From assembly GCA_022800525.1 (NCBI GenBank), contig JAAWQM010000027.1:1-38120 (forward strand): DNA of 38,120 bases, in the 5' to 3' direction. Position numbers and translations under genes: made by a program. The first letter of the stretch is position 1; each line of letters starts with the position of its first letter. Positions 7,473 through 15,432 of this stretch are shown piece after piece. Source of the DNA: Oscillospiraceae bacterium. GTDB taxonomy: Bacteria > Bacillota > Clostridia > Oscillospirales > Oscillospiraceae. A model generated the notes under the pieces. That model did not search any database. It was not told where the DNA came from and saw only the letters and a program-made list of their open reading frames with translations.

Positions 7473-9362
7473 TTATGCCCGCAGCGTCAACTCCGCCTTG
7501 AACAGATCGCCGTCCACGCTGAGGCTGAAGCCGCCGCCCATGAGGTCCATAAGGCTCCTGGCGATATTCAGGCCCAGGCCGCTGCCCTCGGTGTGCCGGG
7601 AGGCGTCGCCGCGGACGAACCGCTCCATCAGCTCGTCGGCGGACACGTTCAGCGGATCCCGTGAGATGTTCTTCATGGACAGAAACACCTTTCCATCCCT
7701 GGCGCTGAGATCCACATACACCCGCGTGCCCGCCATGGCGTACTTGCACACGTTGCTCAGCAGGTTGTCCAGCACACGCCACAGCAGCCGCCCGTCCGCC
7801 AGGGCCATCAGATTGCCCTCGTAGGTGTTCACAATGACCTCCAGCCGTCCGGCGGCCAGCTTCTCGTCGTAGTCGCCGATGGCCTGATGGATGATCTCAT
7901 TGACCACAATAGGCTCCAGGTTCACGGTCATGTTGCCGGTGGACGCCTTGCTGGCCTCCACCAGGTCCTCCGTCAGCTTCTTCAGCCGCTGGGCCTGCCG
8001 GTCCAGTACCGCCGCGTACTCCTCGGCGGCAGGGGAGAGCGCCTCCTTTTTCAGCAGGTCCACATAGTTGACAATACTGGTCAGGGGCGTCTTGATGTCA
8101 TGGGAGACATTGGTAATCAACTCCGTTTTCAGCCGTTCGCTCTTGAGCCGCTGCTCCACAGCCTTGTTCATGCCCACGCCGATGGCGTTCAGGTCCTCGG
8201 CGTGGCGTTTCACGTCGAAATACATTTTCTCCGTGTCCAGCTGGGCCTCCAGGTCTCCGGCGGCCAGGGCCGCGCCCATATCCCGGACCCTCTGGAGCTG
8301 GACGGTCAGCCACGCCGCCCCGACCACCAGGGCGCAGTCCATGGCGGCGGTCAGCAGGAAGAAGAAAAAGCCGGTGTCGGATGCCAGAATAAAAAAGCAC
8401 ATCAGGGAGTGTACCCCCAGGATTCCAATTACCGACAGAATCACTCGCCAGGTCATCGGCAGGATGCTTACCAGTTCCATCATAGCCCGCCAGCACCTCC
8501 TCCATGTCCGGACACACCAGCGGCACAGCCGCCAGCAGATGGTATTGCGCCACCACTTGCCCTTTTTGAACCGGGTGGCCAGCGTCATCAGCGCGGCCAG
8601 CGCGACCACCGCGCAGCCCGCAGCGGACATGCAGGCGGTGGCGATCCTCAGCGCCACTGGCATCCAGCTGTCAGCGGACAAGAATGGGACCATTGCCAGA
8701 CAAAACAGGACTGTGGCAAGGCTGAGGTACAGATCCAGGGGCACCCGGTCCTGCCAGTTAAGGGAGATGCCCTCCTTCCCCGCCTTGTGTCCGGCGGCGC
8801 AGCACAGGAACACCAGCGCCACCAGGGTCAGGACGTAAGCGGACGCCGTCAGCGCCACGGTCCCGCTGAAGGAAAGGCCGTGCAGGGTGTAGTAGAGGTC
8901 GTAGCGGATGGAAAAGTCGCTTCCCGACGGGATCTCCTGGGCGATATAGCCCACCACGGTGTACCACTCGTCCCCGCCGGTCTGGATGGACTCCTCCACC
9001 CGGCAGCGGTATTTCTCGGGGATCTCACCCCAACCGCCCAGCGGCGTGCCGGAGGCGGACGTCCCTTCATAGACCACGGCGGAGAAGCCTCCGGCCCGCT
9101 CCAGCGCGGTCTGGTAATAGTAGACGCTGTGTCCGCCGCTGCCGCTGCTGTTGCGGACATAGTAAAGAGCGTCCGACATCGCCTCCTGGATCGCGTACTT
9201 GCCGATGGGATCGTCCTGGAAGTGGTCAGCCGCGCCGTAACCGCAGGAGATGAAGGTCACTGCGAAGGTGCCCAGTACAGCGCCCGCTCCCGCCAGGAAC
9301 AGCAGCGCGACTGCGATGCATTTCGCCAGCGGGCTTTGCCGCAGGTCCTTTTTCTTTTCCAT
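7473..9362 (-). CDS. Membrane sensor histidine kinase (HisKA/HATPase_c)
   Basis: 629-residue sensor of the OmpR-partner class. A first membrane segment (about 14-37) is followed by an extracellular domain to about 160 and then several membrane segments (about 166-190, 209-229, 235-263, 305-325, 330-352). A short HAMP-like linker leads to HisKA with the phospho-acceptor H421 in NVSHDIKTPLTS. The ATPase part has N box DNLLSNVCKYA and G box GSGLGLNIARSL. Start ATG 9362 (MEKKKDL) has AGAGGTGA just upstream. ATG 9416, which overlaps the response-regulator stop as ATGA, would add 18 residues and is possible. An odd W/R/C-rich loop (about 270-292) lies between two membrane segments. The signal is unknown. 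Second gene of a regulator-kinase operon. Confidence 0.9.
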   Translation of the reverse strand: MEKKKDLRQSPLAKCIAVALLFLAGAGAVLGTFAVTFISCGYGAADHFQDDPIGKYAIQEAMSDALYYVRNSSGSGGHSVYYYQTALERAGGFSAVVYEGTSASGTPLGGWGEIPEKYRCRVEESIQTGGDEWYTVVGYIAQEIPSGSDFSIRYDLYYTLHGLSFSGTVALTASAYVLTLVALVFLCCAAGHKAGKEGISLNWQDRVPLDLYLSLATVLFCLAMVPFLSADSWMPVALRIATACMSAAGCAVVALAALMTLATRFKKGKWWRNTICWRLCRWCVRTWRRCWRAMMELVSILPMTWRVILSVIGILGVHSLMCFFILASDTGFFFFLLTAAMDCALVVGAAWLTVQLQRVRDMGAALAAGDLEAQLDTEKMYFDVKRHAEDLNAIGVGMNKAVEQRLKSERLKTELITNVSHDIKTPLTSIVNYVDLLKKEALSPAAEEYAAVLDRQAQRLKKLTEDLVEASKASTGNMTVNLEPIVVNEIIHQAIGDYDEKLAAGRLEVIVNTYEGNLMALADGRLLWRVLDNLLSNVCKYAMAGTRVYVDLSARDGKVFLSMKNISRDPLNVSADELMERFVRGDASRHTEGSGLGLNIARSLMDLMGGGFSLSVDGDLFKAELTLRA

Positions 9363-9412
9363 AGGGTCACCTCTTTCTGTCGGGACGCGTCCGCCCTTTG
9401 ACCAGGGGACCG

Positions 9413-10105
9413 TCATTGCCCTGCTTCCATCTTATACCCCAGGCCCCAGACAACCTTCAGGTATCTTGGGTTGGAGGGGTCGATCTCCAGCTTCTCCCGC
9501 AGGTGCCGGATATGCACCGCAACAGCCCCCTCGGAGCCGAAGGCCGTCTCGTTCCACACCTGTTCGTAGATCTGCGCGGAGGAGTACACTCGCCCCGGGT
9601 GCCGCGCCAGCAGCAGGAGGATGTTGTACTCAATGGGCGTCAGATTCACCGGCTCGCCGTCCACGGACACGGTCTTGGCCTCGTCGTCTACGGCGATGGA
9701 GCCGATGACCAGCTTGCTGGGCTTCTGCTCCATGCCGCCCAGGGTGGTGTACCGCCGCAGCTGGCTGCGGACTCGGGCCAACACCTCAATGGGGTTGAAG
9801 GGCTTGGTGATGTAGTCGTCCGCCCCCACGTTCAGCCCCAGCACCTTGTCGGTGTCCTCGCTCCTGGCGGTGAGGAGGATAATGGGGATGTTGTAATCCT
9901 CCCGCAGCTTGGCGGTGCCGGAGATGCCGTCCATCTCCGGCATCATAATATCCATCAATATGAGATGGATGTCGTTCTTTTTCACGATCTCCAGGGCTTC
10001 CCGACCGGTGTAAGCCTCAAAGAGGGTGTAGTCCTCTGAGCTGAGGTATATCTTCAGCGCGGACACAATGTCCCGCTCGTCGTCGCAGATCAGAATATTC
10101 GCCAT
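9413..10105 (-). CDS. OmpR/PhoB-family response regulator
   Basis: 230 residues. Receiver domain with acidic pair in CDDERDI, phospho-acceptor D52 in LILMDIMMPEMDG, switch threonine in LLTARSE, and lysine in DDYITKPFNP. The C-terminal winged helix (about 130-228) has VNLTPIEYNILLLLARHPG and VHIRHLREKLE, and ends in the usual VWGLGYKME. Start ATG 10105 (MANILI) is preceded by GGGAGGA; the upstream extension to 10147 has no homology. The kinase gene follows directly. Tandem TTTAAGA-type repeats in its upstream region could be its own binding sites. Confidence 0.94.
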   Translation of the reverse strand: MANILICDDERDIVSALKIYLSSEDYTLFEAYTGREALEIVKKNDIHLILMDIMMPEMDGISGTAKLREDYNIPIILLTARSEDTDKVLGLNVGADDYITKPFNPIEVLARVRSQLRRYTTLGGMEQKPSKLVIGSIAVDDEAKTVSVDGEPVNLTPIEYNILLLLARHPGRVYSSAQIYEQVWNETAFGSEGAVAVHIRHLREKLEIDPSNPRYLKVVWGLGYKMEAGQ

Positions 10106-10135
10106 ATAGAGTCGTTCCTCCCTTTCTATGGTATC

Positions 10136-10218
10136 AGTATAGCACAATGAGGATTAAGAATAAAGACGTGTAATCTTTAAGAGCGGTTTAAGATTGCCGA
10201 GTTAAACAATCCTTAAAC
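10136..10218 (-). promoter_or_regulatory. Response-regulator promoter with 11-bp-spaced repeats
   Basis: A -10 TATACT lies at 10141-10136 (minus) with no good -35, as in activated promoters. Upstream are TTTAAGA at 10176 and 10187 (11-bp period) and TTAAAC at 10202 and 10213 (11-bp period). Paired direct repeats one helical turn apart are the standard binding layout of OmpR/PhoB regulators. They may serve both the regulator operon and the divergent glycosyltransferase gene. Confidence 0.5.
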
Positions 10219-10307
10219 TTTCCCCCTCTTTCAATTTAAAGTTTCTCTGCTAGGATAACAGCATACCAACTTTCCAGATAATGAATCCGACAGGAGGGAG
10301 CCGTATC

Positions 10308-11522
10308 ATGGAGCTGATTCACTACATTTTGCTGACGCTGTCTTTCAGCCTGAAAATTTTCACACTGTACTTTGCGGTGGTAGCCGTGTTCGCGCTGCTC
10401 CGGCGGCGGAGCTATCCCGCCGCCGCGCCCCAGACTCGCTTTGCCGTGGTCATCGCCGCACGGAATGAGGAGACGGTCATCGGCAACCTGATCTACAGCC
10501 TGCTGAACCAGGACTATCCCGCTGAGCTGCTGGACGTCTATGTGGTCCCAAACAACTGCACGGACTTCACCGAGGCCGCCGCAGCAGCGGCGGGGGCGAA
10601 GATCCTCCATTGCCTTGGGCCTGTCTCAAGCAAGGGCGACGCCCTCCATCAGGCATTCGCCCAGCTGATGCCACTCGACTACGACGCCTTCCTGGTCTTC
10701 GATGCGGACAACGTGCTGGAGCCGGACTATCTGGCCCGCATGAACGACGCCTTCGCCTCCGGCGCGATGGTATGCAAATCCCAGACCAGGGCGGGGAACC
10801 CCTCTGCCAGCGCGGTGGCTGGATGCTACGGATTGTACAACGTCTGCTTTGAGCTGATCTGGAACCGTCCCCGGGCGGCCTGCGGGCTCTCTGCCAAGCT
10901 GGTGGGCACCGGCTTCGGCTTCCGCCGGGAGGTCCTGGAGCGTTTGGGCGGCTGGAACACCTCCACCATCGCCGAGGACGCGGAGTTTGCCGCCCAGTGC
11001 GCCAAGGCGGGCATCCGGGTCAGCTGGGTGCCTGACGCTGTCAACTATGACGAGGAGCCCACCAGCTTCCGTGTCTCCCTGCGCCAGCGCTACCGGTGGT
11101 GCAGCGGCGTCATGCAGGTCGCCAAGCAGAACGTGGGGAAGCTGTGGCGGTCCGGCGTACCCCGGCCCATGCTGCGCTGGGATATGACCATGTTTATGCT
11201 GGCGCCCTTCACCCAGGCGGTCTCCGGGCTGCTGCTGGCGGCCAGCGTTGCGGCGGGCATCCTGAACGGCAGCGCCGCCGCCGCAATCGCGGCCCTGTGC
11301 GGGCTGGGGCTGTACTGCGTGGGAGGCATGGCCCTGGGGGTGGTCCTCTGCGTCCTGGGCGGCTACGCCCTCCAGGGTATGACAAAGAGCATTCTTTTCT
11401 TCCCGGTTTTCATGGCCTCCTGGCTGCCGCTCCAGATCGTGTCCCTTTTCCGCGACAACACCCAGTGGCGGCAGGTGACGCACCAGGGACAGGGCGCCCT
11501 CCGCTCCGCCAAGGCCAGATGA
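10308..11522 (+). CDS. Membrane glycosyltransferase, GT2 family (processive-type)
   Basis: 404 residues. An N-terminal membrane segment (ILLTLSFSLKIFTLYFAVVAVFALL) is followed by a GT-A domain: FAVVIAARNEE, metal-binding DxD in VFDADNVLE, GTGFGFRREVL, catalytic ED in TIAEDAEF, and QRYRW (the Q-x-x-RW motif of cellulose/hyaluronan-type synthases). Three or four C-terminal membrane segments (about 290-380) follow. This is the layout of processive polysaccharide synthases; product unknown. Start ATG 10308 (MELIHYI) has AGGAGGG nine bases upstream. It is divergent from the two-component operon and shares a 200-base control region with it, so regulation by that system is plausible. Confidence 0.88.
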   Translation: MELIHYILLTLSFSLKIFTLYFAVVAVFALLRRRSYPAAAPQTRFAVVIAARNEETVIGNLIYSLLNQDYPAELLDVYVVPNNCTDFTEAAAAAAGAKILHCLGPVSSKGDALHQAFAQLMPLDYDAFLVFDADNVLEPDYLARMNDAFASGAMVCKSQTRAGNPSASAVAGCYGLYNVCFELIWNRPRAACGLSAKLVGTGFGFRREVLERLGGWNTSTIAEDAEFAAQCAKAGIRVSWVPDAVNYDEEPTSFRVSLRQRYRWCSGVMQVAKQNVGKLWRSGVPRPMLRWDMTMFMLAPFTQAVSGLLLAASVAAGILNGSAAAAIAALCGLGLYCVGGMALGVVLCVLGGYALQGMTKSILFFPVFMASWLPLQIVSLFRDNTQWRQVTHQGQGALRSAKAR

Positions 11523-11529
11523 GCAGGCG

Positions 11530-11558
11530 GGGCGGAGCAGGCGGCGCCTGCTCCGCCC
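11530..11558. repeat. Perfect 13-bp GC hairpin after the glycosyltransferase gene
   Basis: GGGCGGAGCAGGC (11530-11542), loop GGC, GCCTGCTCCGCCC (11546-11558). No U-run follows. It sits eight bases after the stop and may protect the mRNA 3' end. Confidence 0.6.
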
Positions 11559-11574
11559 TGGATACAGCAGAAAG

Positions 11575-11609
11575 AAGCGTCGTCCGGTTTTATACCGGAC
11601 GACGCTTTT
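11575..11609. terminator. Bidirectional terminator between glycosyltransferase gene and rpsU
   Basis: Arms AAGCGTCGTCCGGT (11575-11588) and ACCGGACGACGCTT (11594-11607) are exact complements with a five-base loop; TTTT follows on plus and CTTCTTTC on minus. It ends both convergent genes. Confidence 0.88.
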
Positions 11610-11614
11610 GCAAC

Positions 11615-11800
11615 TTAATAATAGCGCTTGTTGCGGTTCTTCCGAGCAGCCTCAGACTTCTTGCGGCGCTTGACGCTGGGGCTTTCGTAATGCTCCCGGC
11701 GGCGAACCTCGGCCAGAACACCGGCCTTGGCACAGCTGCGCTTGAAACGCTTCAGCGCGCTGTCCAGAGATTCATTTTCCTTGACATGAACTTCAGACAT
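11615..11800 (-). CDS. rpsU: 30S ribosomal protein bS21
   Basis: 61-residue basic protein: [39 protein letters not shown], ending [15 protein letters not shown]. Full length for Firmicute bS21, a late-binding small-subunit protein near the anti-Shine-Dalgarno region. GGAGGGAGGG precedes ATG 11800. Transcribed alone, with a consensus promoter about 75 bases upstream and a terminator just after the stop. Confidence 0.97.
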   Translation of the reverse strand: MSEVHVKENESLDSALKRFKRSCAKAGVLAEVRRREHYESPSVKRRKKSEAARKNRNKRYY

Positions 11801-11876
11801 CTATCTTCCCTCCCTCCGATGCATCCGGCTTGATCCAGGATACTCTCTAGGGCCATTTCGTGGCTTGACAAAGGGC

Positions 11877-11905
11877 ATTATACCTAGTTTCTTTCCATTT
11901 GTCAA
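11877..11905 (-). promoter_or_regulatory. Consensus promoter of rpsU with flanking inverted repeat
   Basis: Minus strand TTGACA (11905-11900), 17 bases, TATAAT (11882-11877). The -35 lies in CTTGACAAA, and its exact reverse complement TTTGTCAAG occurs just after the -10 (arms 11898-11906 and 11864-11872). Confidence 0.88.
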
Positions 11906-11906
11906 G

Positions 11907-12045
11907 GCTAAATTATGCAAAAATTCGGGGATTCGACCATTTTTCCGCTGAGGGCCCGCTCCCGCAGGCGGTCCGGCGTGCGGCGTCCTGCTTCCTGGCG
12001 CGCGGCGGTCCGCTCCCAAACATGAAAAAAACGTGAATTTTCTGG
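11907..12045. other. Gene-free stretch between rpsU promoter and orphan terminator
   Basis: About 140 bases, AT-rich at both ends and GC-rich in the middle (11946-12014). I see no protein and no good promoter. It could hold a small RNA ending at the hairpin 12046-12082. Confidence 0.3.
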
Positions 12046-12082
12046 AAAAACGCCCTGCCTCACTTGCGGCAGGGCGTTTTTT
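12046..12082 (+). terminator. Terminator-like hairpin in the leader of the helicase gene
   Basis: Arms AAAAACGCCCTGCC (12046-12059) and GGCAGGGCGTTTTT (12068-12081) are exact complements, followed by T. It is a textbook intrinsic terminator on plus, and good on minus too. No gene upstream needs it on either strand, since rpsU and the helicase diverge. It could be an attenuator of the helicase or the end of a small RNA. Confidence 0.8.
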
Positions 12083-12136
12083 GTGTTAAACTGTGCTGAG
12101 TATCACACAGAGATCATATAAAAAGAGGATAACTAT

Positions 12137-13294
12137 ATGGAAATCACACAGGGCGCGCGCTTTGATACCCTGGGGCTTTCGCCCGAGATTATGCGCGCGC
12201 TGGAAAAAAAAGGATATGAGGTATCCACTCCCATTCAGGCGGGGGGCATCCCTCCCATGCTGGACTGGCAGGACGTGACCGCGAAAGCGCCCACCGGTAC
12301 CGGAAAGACCTTCGCCTTCGGCATCCCCATCATCGAGCACGTGGACCCTGGCTCCGATCAGGTTCAGGCGGTAGTGCTGGCTCCCACCAGGGAGCTGGCC
12401 ATGCAGATCACCAGCGAGATGCGGGACCTGGCCCAGTTCAAGCCCAATATCCGCATGGTCTGTCTCTACGGCGGCCAGCCTATCGGCAAGCAGATCGACG
12501 CGCTGAAAAAGCGTCCCCAGATCGTTATTGCCACCCCCGGACGCCTGGGGGACCACCTCAAGCGCCGCACGGTCCGCCTGGACCATGTGCAGACCGCCAT
12601 CCTGGACGAGGCGGACCGGATGCTGGACATGGGCTTTATCCACGACGTGACCCGCCTGCTGGACCAGATGAAGAGCCGGAGGAACCTGGGCCTCTTCTCC
12701 GCCACCATCAGCCGGGAGGTTATGGACATCGCCTGGGTATACCAGCGGGACCCGGTGGAGATCACCGTCCGGGCCGACGAGGAGAACAAGCCGGATATCC
12801 TCCAGTACAGCCTGGAGCTGAGCATGAACGAGAAGGTGGACGCGGTGGAGAGAATATTGAACCGGGAGCGGTTTGACCGCGTGATGATCTTCTGCAACAC
12901 CAAGGGCAACACGGAGCGGGTGACCAAGCTGCTGCAAATGCGGGGCGTGGACGCCCAGTGCATCCACGGCGACATCCCCCAGGAGAAGCGGGAGAGGGTC
13001 ATGGCCCGGTTCCGCCGGGGGGAGCTGCGGGTCTTCGTGGCCACCGACGTGGCCGCGCGGGGCATCGACGTGGACGATGTGGACGCGGTGTTCAACTACG
13101 ACGTGCCCGACGAGAACGAGTATTACGTCCACCGCATCGGCCGTACCGGGCGGGCCAGACGGCGCGGCGCGGCCTATACCCTTGTGACCGACTATCCCGC
13201 CCTGGTGCGTCTGAAGGACATCGCAAAGCATACGCGCAACGAGATCCAGCCGGTAAAATTCGGGGAGGACGGCTCCCTTGTTCCGGCGAACTGA
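12137..13294 (+). CDS. DEAD-box ATP-dependent RNA helicase
   Basis: 385 residues with all helicase motifs and no C-terminal RNA-binding extension. Q motif F-x-x-LGLSPEIMRAL...STPIQ, Walker A APTGTGKT, Ia PTRELAMQ, TPGRL, DEAD in LDEADRMLDMGF, SAT, then VMIFCNTK, ARGIDVDDVD and YYVHRIGRTGRA. Compact forms like this act as general RNA chaperones in ribosome assembly, cold adaptation or mRNA decay. AGAGGA precedes ATG 12137. The gene ends ten bases before the next lipoprotein gene, probably in the same transcript. Autoregulation through the hairpin at 12046 is possible, as known for some cold-induced helicases. Confidence 0.95.
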   Translation: MEITQGARFDTLGLSPEIMRALEKKGYEVSTPIQAGGIPPMLDWQDVTAKAPTGTGKTFAFGIPIIEHVDPGSDQVQAVVLAPTRELAMQITSEMRDLAQFKPNIRMVCLYGGQPIGKQIDALKKRPQIVIATPGRLGDHLKRRTVRLDHVQTAILDEADRMLDMGFIHDVTRLLDQMKSRRNLGLFSATISREVMDIAWVYQRDPVEITVRADEENKPDILQYSLELSMNEKVDAVERILNRERFDRVMIFCNTKGNTERVTKLLQMRGVDAQCIHGDIPQEKRERVMARFRRGELRVFVATDVAARGIDVDDVDAVFNYDVPDENEYYVHRIGRTGRARRRGAAYTLVTDYPALVRLKDIAKHTRNEIQPVKFGEDGSLVPAN

Positions 13295-13304
13295 TGAGGA
13301 ACCT

Positions 13305-15143
13305 ATGAAAAAAAAGAGTACCACCCTGCTGGCGCTGCTGCTGGCGGTTCTGCTGGCCGCGTGCGGCGTGGGGCAGCCAGCGCCTGATAAAGCCGGGCCG
13401 TCCGGCGTCCAGCCCCAGGAGCCCTACAGCCTCACCGTGCGCCTGAGCGAGGCGCAGACCACCCTGGACCCGGCCAGCGTCACGGCCCGGGGCGGGGAGG
13501 CCATCCTGTTCCACCTGTTCGAAAACCTGATGCGCTGGGAGGACGACGGCCACGGCTGGGCTGTGACCGGCTATGGGCAGGCGGAGAGCTTCGCCGTGGA
13601 GACCGACTACGCCGGGAACAGCACATACACCTTCACCCTGCGGGAGGACGCTGTCTGGTCCGACGGGACGGCGGTCACTGCCAATGATTTTGCCGCCGCG
13701 TGGCGGCGGCTGGCGGACCCGGCCAACAACCTGCCGCACCGCATGCTGCTGGAGGCTGTGTCCGGCTACGCCGAGGTTCAGGAGACAGGGGACACGTCCC
13801 TGCTGGGCGTGTCCGCTCCGGATGAGCGGACGTTCATCGTGTCCCTGACCGGCAGCCCCTCCTACTTTCTGGAGGAGGTCTGCGCCAGCGCCTATACCAT
13901 GCCGCTCTATCCCGGTGCGGATTCCAATACCAAAGGCGAGTTTACCAATGGAGCGTATGTCGCAAAAAGCGCAGCCGGGGATGTGGTCACGCTGGAGCGC
14001 AGCGGAACCTATTATCAGGCCGGAGAGCTTCAGGGCCCTCAGAAGCTGAATTTTGCCGTAATCGAGGATGCCGAGGCGGATTATGCCGCTTTCCAGTCGG
14101 GAGAGGCGGCTCTGGTAGTGGATCTGCCGGAGGAGGTTCTCCAGGAGCTGTCAGACAGCGGGAGCTGGACGCCGGAGCCGGTGAGCGCATCCTACGCCGT
14201 GCTGCTGAACACCCGGCAGGCGCCCTTTGACAATCCCGATGTGCGGCTGGCCTTCCTCCTGACCGCCGCCTCCCAGGCGGTGACGGAGCGGATGGGGCTG
14301 CTGACCATCCGCGCGACGCCCGGCATCATCCCCTACGGAGTGGCCGACTACAGCGAACGGCCTGTGGAGGAGGAGCCGGAGGAACCGGAGGAGCCCACCC
14401 TGCCTGACCCCAACGCCGTCCCCGTACCGGAGGAGCACGCCGCCCCTGTCTTCTGGGACTACCGCGCCCACAGCCTCCATCTGGTGACCCTGGGAGCGGA
14501 CGAGCAGGACTATGAGGCCGACTGCCGTCAGGCCAGGGCTCTGATGGCCCAGGCGGGCTACGCCAACGGCAGCGGCTTCCCGGCGGTGGAATATCTCTAT
14601 GTGGAGTCCGAGGAGGGCCGCGCCGCCGCCCAGGCTCTCCAGGCCATCTGGAAGGAGCAGCTGGGGGTCACCGTTACCCTGAAGAGCGTGAGTCAGGCGG
14701 AGTATGACGAGAGAACCGCCCTGGTTCCCATTGACCAGGAGACCCTGGACAGCGGGGAGGACATCCCCCGCCGGGTGGACGGGCTGCCAACCGCTACCGG
14801 CAGCTTTTCCATGGCGGCCCAGCCCTTCACCGCGCCCTACAGCGACGCAGGGGCGCTGCTGGAGCAATGGCACAGCGAGGACCCGGCCAACGTCACCGGC
14901 TATGTCAGCGCGGCCTTTGACATCCTGCTGGATTCCGCCCACAGTGTGGTCTCGCCGGACGCAAGGGACGCTTACCTCCACGACGCCGAGGCCATTCTGC
15001 TTACCGACGCGCCGGTAATTCCCGTGTTCTGCCGGAGCGGCAGCTATCGGCTGAGGGAGGACCTGACGGGTCTCTACCGTGGACCCAACGGAGTCTATTT
15101 CCTGCAAAATGCGGCACCGTCGGAGAGTCCGGACAACAGTTAA
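13305..15143 (+). CDS. Oligopeptide-type ABC transporter substrate-binding lipoprotein (SBP family 5)
   Basis: 612 residues. Lipoprotein signal peptide MKKKSTTLLALLLAVLLAAC with lipobox LAAC (Cys20). Family-5 features: LTVRLSEAQTTLDPASV, then YTFTLREDAVWSDGTAVTANDFAAAWRRL (strong match), VSLTGSPSYFLEEV, LLNTRQAPFDNPDVR. An acidic proline-rich insert (EEEPEEPEEPTLPDPN) is unusual. Start ATG 13305 follows TGAGGA; an in-frame TTG at 13278 overlaps the helicase. No permease or ATPase genes are next to it, so it is an orphan binding protein that may use a transporter elsewhere or act as a peptide sensor. Confidence 0.9.
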   Translation: MKKKSTTLLALLLAVLLAACGVGQPAPDKAGPSGVQPQEPYSLTVRLSEAQTTLDPASVTARGGEAILFHLFENLMRWEDDGHGWAVTGYGQAESFAVETDYAGNSTYTFTLREDAVWSDGTAVTANDFAAAWRRLADPANNLPHRMLLEAVSGYAEVQETGDTSLLGVSAPDERTFIVSLTGSPSYFLEEVCASAYTMPLYPGADSNTKGEFTNGAYVAKSAAGDVVTLERSGTYYQAGELQGPQKLNFAVIEDAEADYAAFQSGEAALVVDLPEEVLQELSDSGSWTPEPVSASYAVLLNTRQAPFDNPDVRLAFLLTAASQAVTERMGLLTIRATPGIIPYGVADYSERPVEEEPEEPEEPTLPDPNAVPVPEEHAAPVFWDYRAHSLHLVTLGADEQDYEADCRQARALMAQAGYANGSGFPAVEYLYVESEEGRAAAQALQAIWKEQLGVTVTLKSVSQAEYDERTALVPIDQETLDSGEDIPRRVDGLPTATGSFSMAAQPFTAPYSDAGALLEQWHSEDPANVTGYVSAAFDILLDSAHSVVSPDARDAYLHDAEAILLTDAPVIPVFCRSGSYRLREDLTGLYRGPNGVYFLQNAAPSESPDNS

Positions 15144-15159
15144 TGTGAATGAGCCGTGA

Positions 15160-15198
15160 ACGGACGGCGGAAGCTTGGACGCCTCTGCCGCCCGTTTT
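15160..15198 (+). terminator. Terminator after the SBP gene
   Basis: Arms ACGGACGGCGGA (15160-15171) and TCTGCCGCCCGT (15184-15195) pair with one mismatch and one wobble, followed by TTTTGTGTTT. Confidence 0.65.
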
Positions 15199-15300
15199 GT
15201 GTTTGGACCTTTTGGGAATGAACGGTATGTTGCATCCGCAACTGTACAATTTCGCAGGATGCAGTATGCTGTCATTATAACCTGACGCGCCTGAACAGGT

Positions 15301-15360
15301 AAAATTTTGGACCGCCTGGGCAAAGCCCTGGCGGGTTTGGGCGGAGCCCAACGCCCACAA
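15301..15360. repeat. REP-like intergenic element, copy 1 (in the cooS leader)
   Basis: TTTTGGACC, then hairpin CCGCCTGGGC-AAA-GCCCTGGCGG, then GGGTTTGGGCGGAGCCCAAC with a second small hairpin. The same order of blocks occurs at 25591-25640. Similar modules are common between genes in Clostridia as far as I know. Here it would fold in the 5' leader of cooS. Confidence 0.5.
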
Positions 15361-15432
15361 GCCCCGGTCAAGTGCGCCGGTCACCCCCGCAGTCATTTTG
15401 GAAATCATTCATTGGAGGAGGAAAACATCATC

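Noticed and set aside
15221-15300. CooA/FNR-type site upstream of cooS (TGCATCC...GGATGCA)
   Set aside because: The arms are too far apart and do not match TTGA-N6-TCAA or the CooA motif; no clear promoter can be placed with it.
15144-15432. Cobalamin or other riboswitch in the cooS leader
   Set aside because: Only short hairpins and the REP-like module are visible; no riboswitch core is recognised.
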